A DNA stretch of 33,522 nucleotides from an uncultured Clostridia bacterium (GTDB lineage Bacteria; Bacillota; Clostridia; TANB77; CAG-508): assembly GCA_949746285.1 (NCBI GenBank), contig CATJZH010000142.1, positions 1 through 33,522 of the forward strand, read 5' to 3'. Below, in pieces: positions 1-7,263 of the stretch. The notes below the pieces were generated by a model. The model ran no database searches. It was not told where the DNA came from and saw only the letters and a program-made list of their open reading frames with translations. The translations under genes were made by a program, and so were the position numbers. The stretch's first letter is position 1. Each line of letters opens with the position of its first letter.

Positions 1-129
1 ATTATGATGTTTAAATATTATCATTTAACATATTTACAAGAATTAGTTTTTCATATACAATGTAAAAAAATCAAATTGAAGTTATATTTTAAACGTAATG
101 AAATATATTTTAGAAACAGTAAGAATAAA

Positions 130-143
130 TGACCTAATGGTCA
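130..143. promoter_or_regulatory. 14-bp perfect palindrome upstream of plsX
   Basis: TGACC-TAAT-GGTCA is a perfect palindrome 76 bp before the chosen plsX start. It has the shape of a small operator. It does not match the FapR consensus known for fatty-acid genes in Bacillus, so the regulator is unknown. The remaining first 219 bases hold no convincing gene. Confidence 0.3.
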
Positions 144-219
144 GAAAAGAATAAAACTATTGATTTTTTTTATAAAAGAAATTAAAATATTAATGTCTAA
201 GTTATTGGAGGTAAGAACT

Positions 220-1239
220 TTGAAAATATTATTAGATGCAATGGGAGGAGATAATGCTCCTGATGCCAATATTAAAGGTGCAGTTAGAGCTTCTAAAGAG
301 ATAGAAGCAGAAATAGTACTAATAGGAAATGAAGAAGTAATAAATGAAAAAGTAAAAATGTTTTATGGAAAAGACACAATATCTGAATTATCAGATAAAA
401 TAACAATAAAACATACAACAGAAAAAATAGAAATGGAAGATACACCAACAATAGCAATAAAACATAAAAAAGATTCATCTATGGTAGTTGGTTTTAGAAT
501 GTTAAAAGAGGGAGAAGGAGATGTGTTTATATCTGCTGGAAACTCTGGAGCATTATTAACAGGAGCAACATTATTGGTTGGAAGAATAAAAGGAATAGAT
601 AGACCAGCAATAGCACCAATGTTACCAGCATACAAAAAAAGTTTTATGCTAATGGATGCAGGAGCAAATACTAATTGTAAGCCTTTAAATTTAGTTCAAT
701 TTGCCCAAATGTCCACAATATATTTAAAAAATACTTTTGGAATTGAAAAACCAAAAATAGGATTATTAAATATAGGGACAGAAGATACAAAAGGTAATGA
801 CTTAGTAAAAGAAACATATAATTTATTAAAAGAACATAGTGAAGAATATGGAGTTAATTTCATAGGAAACATAGAAGGAAGAGATTGTTTTTCTGGTGAA
901 GTAGATGCAGTTATTACTGATGGTTTTACAGGTAATATATTCTTAAAAACAACAGAAGGGGTGGGAAAACTTGTAAAACGAAACTTAACAGAAAGTTTAA
1001 AACGAAATATATTGACAACAATAGGTGCAATTCCATGTTTACCTGCAATAAAAAGATTTGCTAAAACTATGGACTATAAAGAATATGGTGGAGCATTATT
1101 TTTAGGTGTAAAAAAACCAGTTGTAAAAGCACATGGTAGTAGTGACGAGTACTTATTTTATTTTACAATAAAACAAGCGGAAAACTTTGTAAAAAGTGGA
1201 GCTGTAGATAAAATGAAAGAAGAATTTGAAAAAAAATAA
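220..1239 (+). CDS. plsX: Phosphate acyltransferase PlsX
   Basis: PlsX makes acyl-phosphate from acyl-ACP, the first committed step that feeds glycerol-3-phosphate acylation by PlsY at the membrane. The N-terminus reads ILLDAMGGDNAP, the family signature. Further conserved blocks are FISAGNSGALL, LLNIGTE, GNIEGRD and DGFTGNI. The reading frame is open from 160, but I take the TTG at 220: it has GGAGG at 207-211 with an 8-base spacer and gives 339 residues, normal for the family. The upstream in-frame ATG at 160 would add 20 residues not seen in PlsX. The acyl carrier protein gene follows after 79 bases, the usual pairing. Confidence 0.95.
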   Translation: MKILLDAMGGDNAPDANIKGAVRASKEIEAEIVLIGNEEVINEKVKMFYGKDTISELSDKITIKHTTEKIEMEDTPTIAIKHKKDSSMVVGFRMLKEGEGDVFISAGNSGALLTGATLLVGRIKGIDRPAIAPMLPAYKKSFMLMDAGANTNCKPLNLVQFAQMSTIYLKNTFGIEKPKIGLLNIGTEDTKGNDLVKETYNLLKEHSEEYGVNFIGNIEGRDCFSGEVDAVITDGFTGNIFLKTTEGVGKLVKRNLTESLKRNILTTIGAIPCLPAIKRFAKTMDYKEYGGALFLGVKKPVVKAHGSSDEYLFYFTIKQAENFVKSGAVDKMKEEFEKK

Positions 1240-1318
1240 AAAATGCTTGACAATTTAATAAACATATAATAAAACTAGATTATAAAATTTAGTAACAAAT
1301 TAAAGGAGGTATAACATT

Positions 1319-1558
1319 ATGAACACAGAAGAAATTTTTGAAAAAGTTAAAGCAATAATTGTAGAACAATTAGGTGTTGCTGAAACTTCAGTAGAAATGG
1401 AAGCATCTTTTATAGATGATTTAGGTGCAGATTCTTTAGATATAGTTGAATTAGTTATGGCATTAGAAGAAGAATTTGACTTAGAAATTCCAGATGCAGA
1501 TGCAGAGAAAGTAGTTACAGTTGGAGATGTAGTAGAATATATCAAAGAAAATGTGTAA
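1319..1558 (+). CDS. acpP: Acyl carrier protein
   Basis: This 79-residue acidic four-helix protein carries growing acyl chains on a 4'-phosphopantetheine arm. The attachment site is Ser39 in GADSLDIVE, the canonical DSL motif. An AAAGGAGGT ribosome site lies 7-9 bases before the ATG. It sits directly behind plsX, whose substrate is acyl-ACP, and is followed by a rho-independent terminator, so plsX-acpP probably form one transcript. No other fatty-acid synthesis genes are in the window. Confidence 0.97.
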   Translation: MNTEEIFEKVKAIIVEQLGVAETSVEMEASFIDDLGADSLDIVELVMALEEEFDLEIPDADAEKVVTVGDVVEYIKENV

Positions 1559-1580
1559 TATATAATGCAAAATATATAAA

Positions 1581-1612
1581 ATAGGCTTCTAATTATAGAA
1601 GTCTATTTTTTT
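1581..1612 (+). terminator. Rho-independent terminator after acpP
   Basis: An 11-bp stem (ATAGGCTTCTA with TAGAAGTCTAT, one G-U pair), a 4-base loop and a T-run close the plsX-acpP unit. Confidence 0.85.
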
Positions 1613-1619
1613 GTTATAA

Positions 1620-1646
1620 TTCATAATTTACAAAATAAATTATGAA
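1620..1646 (+). repeat. Inverted repeat in the rnc leader
   Basis: TTCATAATTTA and TAAATTATGAA form perfect 11-bp arms with a 5-base loop between the acpP terminator and rnc. There is no T-run, so it is not an obvious terminator. It could be a leader hairpin or an operator. Confidence 0.4.
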
Positions 1647-1748
1647 CTGTAACATTAACATATCATTTATATATTTTTTTATTAAAATTACTTGTAAATA
1701 AAGGAAAAGATGTATAAAATATAAATATTATAAAAGGGGATGAAAATA

Positions 1749-2429
1749 TTGAAAAACGACTTAGAAGTTTTTGAAAAGAACATTGGATATTCATTTAATA
1801 ATAAAGAATTATTAAAAACAGCATTAACACATACATCATATGCATATGAAAATAAAGTAAAAAGTTATGAAAGACTAGAATATTTAGGAGATAGTATATT
1901 AGAATTTATAAGTAGTAAATACTTATTTGAGAATTTCGAGAAATTAACAGAAGGAGAAATGACTAAAGTTAGAGCTTATGCAGTGTGTGAAGATAGTTTA
2001 TACAAAATAGCTATAAAGCATAATTTTAGTGATTTTTTGTATTTAGGTAGAAGTGAAAAAATGTCAAATACTGATAAGAAAGCAATTTTAGCAGATTCAG
2101 TAGAAGCAGTTATAGCAGCAATGTATTTAGATTCGCAAAGTATTAATGTTGTTCAAGATTTTGTTATGGAAAACATTAAACCTCAAGTTGAATTTGCAAG
2201 TCATCATATAGGAGTTAAAGATTATAAAACAGTATTACAAGAAAAATTACAAGAACATGGTGAAGTTCAAATTAAATATAATATAATAAATGAAGAAGGT
2301 CCAGATCATAATAAAACTTTTACAGCTGAAGTTGAATGTGATGGAAAAAAGTTAGCAGTTGGAATTGGAAGAAGTAAAAAAATGGCAGAAATGGAAGCTG
2401 CAAGAAAAGCAATAAAAATTTTGAAGTAG
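1749..2429 (+). CDS. rnc: Ribonuclease III
   Basis: RNase III cleaves double-stranded RNA in rRNA maturation and mRNA turnover. The catalytic signature appears as ERLEYLGDSILEF, with the second acidic cluster in LADSVEAVIAAMYLD. The double-stranded RNA-binding domain follows (about residues 155-226: DYKTVLQEKLQEHG, then GIGRSKKMAEMEAARKA). Length is about 226, normal for the family. There are two possible starts. An ATG at 1740 abuts AGGGG with no spacer, while the TTG at 1749 is correctly spaced from it, so I use the TTG. The radical SAM gene follows 37 bases later and is probably co-transcribed. Confidence 0.95.
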   Translation: MKNDLEVFEKNIGYSFNNKELLKTALTHTSYAYENKVKSYERLEYLGDSILEFISSKYLFENFEKLTEGEMTKVRAYAVCEDSLYKIAIKHNFSDFLYLGRSEKMSNTDKKAILADSVEAVIAAMYLDSQSINVVQDFVMENIKPQVEFASHHIGVKDYKTVLQEKLQEHGEVQIKYNIINEEGPDHNKTFTAEVECDGKKLAVGIGRSKKMAEMEAARKAIKILK

Positions 2430-2466
2430 AAAATACTATATTTAGATGGAAGATAGGAGGTGCATA

Positions 2467-3543
2467 ATGAAAAAACAATATATAATACCAATATTTGTTC
2501 CACATTTAGGATGTCCAAATGATTGTACATTTTGTAATCAGAAAAAGATTAGTGGTGAATTAAGAAATATTACAGAAAAAGATGTACAAGAAACAATAGA
2601 ATTTTATTTATCAAATTTTAAATCAAAGGATGCATATACAGAAGTAGCATTTTATGGAGGAAGTTTTACAGGTATAGAAGTAGAATTACAAGAAAAGTTA
2701 TTACAAACAGTGTATGAATATATTAAAGAAAAGAAAATAAATGCAATTAGAATTTCTACTAGACCAGATTATATAGATAAAGAAACCTTAAAAAGATTAA
2801 AAAAATATAAAGTTAAAACAATAGAATTAGGAGTTCAATCAACAAATAATTTTATTTTGGAAAAATGTAGAAGAGGACATACATATGAAGATGTTGTAAG
2901 GGCATCAAGACTAATTAGATGGCATGGGTTTAAACTTGGACATCAAATGATGATAGGACTTCCAGAAAGTACAGAAGCTGATGATATAAAAACAGCACAA
3001 GATTTAATAAGATTAAAACCGAAGATAGTTAGAATATATCCAGTATTGGTCATAAAAGATACTAAATTAGAAGAAGAATATAAAAATGGTACATATGAAC
3101 CTTTAACTGTAAACCAAGCAGTTGAAAGATGTAAAGAAATTTGTTATTTATTTATGAAGAAAAAAATAAAGATAATTAGAATAGGTTTGCAAAGTACAGA
3201 AACTATAACTTCTCCAAACAAAGAAAGTAGTGAAGTAGTTGCAGGACCATATCATGAAACTTTCAGACAATTAGTAGAAACAGCAATATATTATGATACT
3301 ATAGAAAACAAAATAAAAAAAGTAAATAGTAAAATAAAAGAAGTTGAAATAATTGTAAATCCTCAAGATGCTAATAATGTTATAGGATACAAAAAGGAAA
3401 ATATAAATAGATTAAAAGAATTGTATGATGTAGATGTTGTAATAAAACAAGATATTAAACAAAAATTAAATAAAATAGATGTTAAACCAACTAAAATACA
3501 TAAAGATTTTATTGATGATAAAGAAGAAGTAAAAATAAAATAA
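2467..3543 (+). CDS. Elp3-like radical SAM protein
   Basis: This belongs to the Elp3-related radical SAM family of Bacillota, commonly found next to rnc. The radical SAM cluster motif is C16-P-N-D-C20-T-F-C23, binding a [4Fe-4S] cluster that cleaves S-adenosylmethionine. Further family blocks are FYGGSFTGI, ISTRPDYID, ELGVQS and GHQMMIGLPEST, then a C-terminal GPYHETFRQLVE block. It has about 358 residues and no recognisable GNAT acetyltransferase domain, unlike full Elp3, so tRNA acetyl-modification cannot be assumed. The start is the ATG at 2467 with AGGAGGT just upstream; the frame opens earlier at 2446, but that ATG precedes the ribosome site. The gene is closed by the hairpin at 3551-3602. 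Confidence 0.85.
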   Translation: MKKQYIIPIFVPHLGCPNDCTFCNQKKISGELRNITEKDVQETIEFYLSNFKSKDAYTEVAFYGGSFTGIEVELQEKLLQTVYEYIKEKKINAIRISTRPDYIDKETLKRLKKYKVKTIELGVQSTNNFILEKCRRGHTYEDVVRASRLIRWHGFKLGHQMMIGLPESTEADDIKTAQDLIRLKPKIVRIYPVLVIKDTKLEEEYKNGTYEPLTVNQAVERCKEICYLFMKKKIKIIRIGLQSTETITSPNKESSEVVAGPYHETFRQLVETAIYYDTIENKIKKVNSKIKEVEIIVNPQDANNVIGYKKENINRLKELYDVDVVIKQDIKQKLNKIDVKPTKIHKDFIDDKEEVKIK

Positions 3544-3550
3544 ATAGTAT

Positions 3551-3602
3551 AAAAAAACTAAAAATATTGATACTAAAAGTATGAATATTTTTAGTTTTTT
3601 TT
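3551..3602 (+). terminator. Long A/T hairpin between the radical SAM gene and the YitT gene
   Basis: Perfect 18-bp arms (AAAAAAACTAAAAATATT and its reverse complement) flank an inner ATAC/GTAT stem, and a T-run ends at 3602. It looks like a terminator for the upstream gene, yet its 3' arm contains the first codons of the YitT-family gene (ATG at 3581). Confidence 0.65.
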
Positions 3603-4417
3603 ATGAGATTATATTAATTATAATGGGATGTTTATTAGCATCGTTTGGTACAGCTAATTTCCTTTTGCCAAATCAATTGTCAAGTGGTGGATTTGCAGGA
3701 ATAGCAACAATATTTTATTATTTTTTTAATATTCAAATGGGTACAACAATTATGGTTTTAAATATTCCATTATTTATATGGGGATATTTAAAAATGGGCT
3801 GGAAATTTATATTAAAAACTATTTTTGCTACATTTTTATATTCAGGACTTATTGATATATTTGCAAATTTTAGTTTTTTTGTAAGTGATAGACTACTATC
3901 TAGTATATATGGAGGGGTTCTTATAGGTTCTGGACTAGCTTTAGTTCTTAAAGCAAATACATCTACAGGTGGTACAGATTTAATTGCATATATAGCACAA
4001 AATTATAATGTTCATATTAAAATGAGTAATATTATTATGATTATAGATATTTTAGTTGTTTTTACTAATCTTATTGTTTTTAGAGAACTTGAAATCGGAT
4101 TATATTCTGCAATTGCGATATTTCTTATAGGTAAAATGATAGATGTAGTATTTGAAGGTATAAATTTTTGTAAGATTATTTATATAATTTCAGATAGTTA
4201 TGATGATATAATGAAAGTTATAAATTTGGAAATGCGAAGAGGAGCTACCGGTTTATATGGAAAGGGTAGCTTTAGCCAAAAAGATAAAATGATAATTATG
4301 TGTGTATCTAAAAGAAGAGATATTGAAAAAATAAAAACAATATCTAAAAAAATTGATTCAAAATCTTTTATAATTGTTACTGACGCAAGAGAAGTATATG
4401 GATTAGGTTTTAAATAA
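3581..4417 (+). CDS. YitT-family membrane protein (DUF161/DUF2179)
   Basis: A 278-residue multi-pass membrane protein. Several hydrophobic segments lie in about residues 5-180, including the family-type GTANFLLPNQLSSGGFAGIA and LKANTSTGGTDLIA blocks. A soluble C-terminal domain of the DUF2179 type ends in SFIIVTDAREVYGLGFK. The family is widespread in Bacillota and its transport role is not established. No ribosome-binding site is visible before the ATG at 3581, which lies in the loop of a terminator-like hairpin. An in-frame ATG at 3623 would cut into the first membrane segment, so 3581 is preferred. The stop codon directly abuts that of the convergent regulator gene. Confidence 0.85.
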   Translation: MNIFSFFYEIILIIMGCLLASFGTANFLLPNQLSSGGFAGIATIFYYFFNIQMGTTIMVLNIPLFIWGYLKMGWKFILKTIFATFLYSGLIDIFANFSFFVSDRLLSSIYGGVLIGSGLALVLKANTSTGGTDLIAYIAQNYNVHIKMSNIIMIIDILVVFTNLIVFRELEIGLYSAIAIFLIGKMIDVVFEGINFCKIIYIISDSYDDIMKVINLEMRRGATGLYGKGSFSQKDKMIIMCVSKRRDIEKIKTISKKIDSKSFIIVTDAREVYGLGFK

Positions 4418-4436
4418 TTATTTATCTAATCCATAT
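4396..4436. terminator. Bidirectional hairpin over the two convergent stop codons
   Basis: ATATGGATTAG (4396-4406) and CTAATCCATAT (4426-4436) are perfect inverted arms, and the A/T centre TAAATAATTATTTA is itself palindromic. The two TAA stops (4415-4417 plus strand, 4418-4420 minus strand) sit at the centre. It is likely to terminate both convergent genes. Confidence 0.55.
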
Positions 4437-4639
4437 GGCTCTTCCATATCTGTATCTCCAATAATATAGTCTGGACTGGTTTTATAATATCTTGATAATT
4501 TTAATAATAATGAAATTGTTAAATCTTGCTTTCCAGTTTCATAAAGAGAATATGAAGCTTGTGAAATTCCTAATATTTTAGAAAGTTCAGCTTGTGTTAA
4601 TTTATTTTTTTTCCTTAATAGTTTCAGTCTTACATACAT
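4418..4639 (-). CDS. Small XRE-family HTH regulator (copy 1)
   Basis: This 73-residue protein is essentially one helix-turn-helix domain of the XRE/Cro-CI type: LTQAELSKILGISQASYSLYETGK, then LLKLSRYYKTSPDYIIGDTD. It should bind a DNA operator, probably as a dimer. An AAGGGG ribosome site precedes the ATG. It is a clear paralogue of the regulator encoded at 4732-4959, with the same layout and ending, so the two arose by tandem duplication. A palindrome, TCTATATATAGA at 4672-4683, lies just upstream and could be an autoregulatory operator. The target genes are unknown. Confidence 0.85.
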   Translation of the reverse strand: MYVRLKLLRKKNKLTQAELSKILGISQASYSLYETGKQDLTISLLLKLSRYYKTSPDYIIGDTDMEEPYGLDK

Positions 4640-4671
4640 GTAAAATACCCCTTTTCAAAAAATTCTATATT

Positions 4672-4683
4672 TCTATATATAGA
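4672..4683. promoter_or_regulatory. Palindrome upstream of XRE copy 1
   Basis: TCTATATATAGA is a 12-bp palindrome between the two XRE genes, 33 bp before the copy 1 start. It is a possible operator, but A/T-rich palindromes also occur by chance here. Confidence 0.25.
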
Positions 4684-4731
4684 TTATATATACTTACGAA
4701 GAATTTTACAATAATGTTTTTCGATATAATT

Positions 4732-4959
4732 TTATTTTTTACTTTCAGGATACCTTTTAAACACATTTGTTTCTCCTACAATATAGTCAATACTGGTGTT
4801 GTATCGTTTGGCTAAAATTCTTAATAAATCAACAGGAATATCTCGTTTTCCATTTTCATATAAGCTATATTGAGGTCTAGTTATACCTAATAATTCTGAA
4901 ACTGTTTTTTGTGATAAATCATTATCCTCTCTTAAATCTTTTAAACGTTTTATATACAT
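4732..4959 (-). CDS. Small XRE-family HTH regulator (copy 2)
   Basis: A single-domain XRE/Cro-CI helix-turn-helix protein of about 75 residues: LSQKTVSELLGITRPQYSLYENGKRD, then LLRILAKRYNTSIDYIVGETN. The frame opens at 4989, but the ATG at 4959 has AAGAGG at proper spacing while the upstream one has no ribosome site, so 4959 is used. It aligns end to end with the neighbouring 73-residue regulator. It is transcribed away from the ogg operon, from an intergenic region holding two short inverted repeats, and may regulate that operon or itself. Confidence 0.85.
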   Translation of the reverse strand: MYIKRLKDLREDNDLSQKTVSELLGITRPQYSLYENGKRDIPVDLLRILAKRYNTSIDYIVGETNVFKRYPESKK

Positions 4960-5012
4960 ATTAAACCTCTTTTCTACAATATCCGACATTTTTTTTATTT
5001 TATCATTGTATT

Positions 5013-5048
5013 CAATTAAATACTTAATTGCGTATTCGTTTAGATACG
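5013..5048. promoter_or_regulatory. Two adjacent inverted repeats between XRE copy 2 and ogg
   Basis: CAATTAA-ATAC-TTAATTG (5013-5030) and CGTAT-N8-ATACG (5031-5048) abut each other in the divergent intergenic region. They fit the size of XRE-type operators. The assignment is inference. Confidence 0.3.
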
Positions 5049-5075
5049 AGTTCTTAAATAAGGGTTAATTTTCTA

Positions 5076-5104
5076 TTGATTATTTGGAAAAAATATAATA
5101 AAAT
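5076..5104 (+). promoter_or_regulatory. Possible sigma-A promoter of the ogg operon
   Basis: TTGATT (5076-5081), a 17-bp spacer and TAAAAT (5099-5104) lie 30 bp before ogg. A TATAAT at 5094-5099 is the alternative -10. Confidence 0.35.
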
Positions 5105-5134
5105 AAATTAACAAATTTATTTTAAGGAAAGTAT

Positions 5135-6007
5135 ATGGAAAAATATATATTACAAAATCAAGAATCTTTTAATTTAGAACATATTTTTGAATGTGGACAA
5201 TGTTTTAGATGGAATAAGAATTCTGATGGAGATTATGTTGGAGTAATAAATAAAGCAGTTATAAAGGTAAAACAAGATAAAGAAAAAGTTATATTTACTG
5301 GAGAATGTAAAAATTCAAATTTTAAAGACCTTATAAGATATTATTTTGATTTAGATACAAATTATTCAGAGTATAAAGAAAAACTTTCTAAAATCGATAA
5401 TAATATGAAAGAAAGTATAAAATTTGGTGAAGGAATACGTATATTAAAACAAGATTTATGGGAATGTATAATTTCATTTATAATATCTGCGAATAATAAT
5501 ATTCCAAGAATAAAAAAAATAATAGAAAGATTATCTGCTACATATGGAGAAAAAATTGAATTTGAAGGATTAGATTATTATACTTTTCCAACAGTAGAAA
5601 GGTTATCAAAAGCTTCTGTAGAAGATTTAAGAGCCTTAGGATTAGGGTTTAGAGATAAAAGAATTTATAATACAACAAAAATGATATTAAATAAAGAAGT
5701 AAATTTAGAATATATAAACAAATTAGAAGATACAAATCGAATGCGAGAAGAACTTCTTAAATTAGATGGAGTTGGACCAAAAGTAGCAGACTGTATATTA
5801 CTGTTTGCATTAAAAAGATTAGATGTTTTTCCAATAGATGTTTGGGTAAGAAGAGTTATGAATGATTTATATATACATAATGAAGATGAAAATAAGGTAA
5901 ATAAAAATGAATTACAAAAACTTGCAGAAGACAAATTTTTAGGATTATCTGGAATGGCACAACAGTATTTATTTTATTGGAGAAGAGAATTAGAAAAACA
6001 TGCTTAA
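5135..6007 (+). CDS. ogg: 8-oxoguanine DNA glycosylase (OGG1 type)
   Basis: A 290-residue bifunctional glycosylase/lyase that removes 8-oxoguanine from DNA. The N-terminal domain carries ECGQCFRWNK; the HhH-GPD fold follows with LKQDLWECIISFIISANNNI. The helix-hairpin-helix LDGVGPKVADC holds the catalytic Lys216, and Asp235 sits in FPIDVWVRRVM. The Lys-to-Asp spacing of 19 residues equals that of human OGG1 (K249/D268). It is the first gene of a closely spaced run of six that also contains addB and a uracil-DNA glycosylase, so DNA repair is a theme of the transcript. Confidence 0.93.
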   Translation: MEKYILQNQESFNLEHIFECGQCFRWNKNSDGDYVGVINKAVIKVKQDKEKVIFTGECKNSNFKDLIRYYFDLDTNYSEYKEKLSKIDNNMKESIKFGEGIRILKQDLWECIISFIISANNNIPRIKKIIERLSATYGEKIEFEGLDYYTFPTVERLSKASVEDLRALGLGFRDKRIYNTTKMILNKEVNLEYINKLEDTNRMREELLKLDGVGPKVADCILLFALKRLDVFPIDVWVRRVMNDLYIHNEDENKVNKNELQKLAEDKFLGLSGMAQQYLFYWRRELEKHA

Positions 6008-6047
6008 AAGTTAATTGGAATAATAATTTAAAAGGAGTAAAGATTTT

Positions 6048-7241
6048 ATGAGAAATAAAAAAGATAATTTTATAACAACATTGTTAGCCCTAATAATGAT
6101 TATTATTTTTTTATTAACAGTATATTTTTGTTTAGATGTATTTGGAATAATTGAAGTACCCAGCAAGTATAGCTTAGCTTCTTTGTTTTATTCTAAAATA
6201 GAAGTTATAGCTTCAGGAGAGAGTATAACAGAAGATATAACATCAGTATCAGGAAAGAAAAATAAAATTGTAGTAAATAGAGATAATAAAACTTCACCTA
6301 CTTCTTCAGATGTTCAAAATCCTCTAGATCTTTTGAATATTGATGAACAGTCAAATACACAAAGTCAAATAAATTCATATTCTTCAAATAGATTTTATTA
6401 TAATCAATTAGATGAATATGGAAAAACAATATATACAGGATTATATAAAAATATTGGTAATTTAAAAACAGGAACAGCTGTAACAGATTTTGGAATGTCA
6501 TTTAATAGTTTATTACAAGAAGAAGGCGGAAATGAAGTTCTTGGTAATGCATTAGATGGAGCAATAAATGCTTTAGTTCTTGATAATCCAGAACTATTTT
6601 ATATAGACATAACAAAAATGTTTTTATTAACTAATATTACAACAAAACTTTTTTCAACCACATATACAGTTACAATTAGTGGAAATGGTCAAAGTTATTT
6701 AGATGAGGCTTTTAATTCTTCAGAAGAAGTAGATAGAGCAATTGCCCAAGTAGAGAAAGTAAAAGACCAAGTGTTAAAAGATGCAAGAGGGTCAGTAGAA
6801 AATAAAATTAAATTAGTACATGATTATTTAATAGATACTATAGACTATGATTTAAATGCGGGTTCTTCAGTATATGATATTTATGGAGCATTAGTAAATA
6901 GAAGAGTTGTTTGTGAAGGGTATGCAAAAGCATTTAAATATATATTAGATGATTTAGGAATTCCTTGTATAATAGTTTGTGGAACAGGAACAAACAGTTC
7001 AGGAAATACAGAAAGTCATGCTTGGAATTATGTGCAAATAGAAGATAAATGGTATGCTATTGATGTAACTTGGGATGACCCAATAATAACTAATAGTTAT
7101 AGAGGAGAAATTCCAGATAATTTCAAATATGCAAATTATTTAAAAGGATCAGATACATTTTTTAAAAATCATTTAGAAGATGAAACTATGTTAGGTAAAG
7201 TTCCATTAAATTATCCAGTAATAAGCCAAATAGATTATTAA
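6048..7241 (+). CDS. Membrane-anchored transglutaminase-like protein
   Basis: A 397-residue protein with an N-terminal membrane segment (about residues 9-30), then a Ser/Asn-rich stretch to about 115. A C-terminal transglutaminase-like fold follows, with the triad visible as Cys289 (RRVVCEGYAKAF), His324 (SHAWNYV) and Asp339 (WYAIDVTWDDP). Bacterial relatives of this type are usually extracellular and act as proteases or crosslinkers; the substrate here cannot be read. An AAAGGAG site precedes the ATG. It lies 40 bp after ogg and 22 bp before addB, so it is probably in their transcript although functionally unrelated to repair. Confidence 0.85.
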   Translation: MRNKKDNFITTLLALIMIIIFLLTVYFCLDVFGIIEVPSKYSLASLFYSKIEVIASGESITEDITSVSGKKNKIVVNRDNKTSPTSSDVQNPLDLLNIDEQSNTQSQINSYSSNRFYYNQLDEYGKTIYTGLYKNIGNLKTGTAVTDFGMSFNSLLQEEGGNEVLGNALDGAINALVLDNPELFYIDITKMFLLTNITTKLFSTTYTVTISGNGQSYLDEAFNSSEEVDRAIAQVEKVKDQVLKDARGSVENKIKLVHDYLIDTIDYDLNAGSSVYDIYGALVNRRVVCEGYAKAFKYILDDLGIPCIIVCGTGTNSSGNTESHAWNYVQIEDKWYAIDVTWDDPIITNSYRGEIPDNFKYANYLKGSDTFFKNHLEDETMLGKVPLNYPVISQIDY

Positions 7242-7263
7242 TGTTGGAGGAAAAATAATATAA

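Noticed and set aside
130..143. FapR operator before plsX
   Set aside because: The palindrome core TGACC/GGTCA does not match the TTAGTACC-type FapR consensus, so no FapR call is made.
1..219. Possible gene end (rpmF or yceD) upstream of plsX
   Set aside because: No open frame with a recognisable product ends in this stretch; the sequence is non-coding A/T-rich DNA with the palindrome at 130-143.
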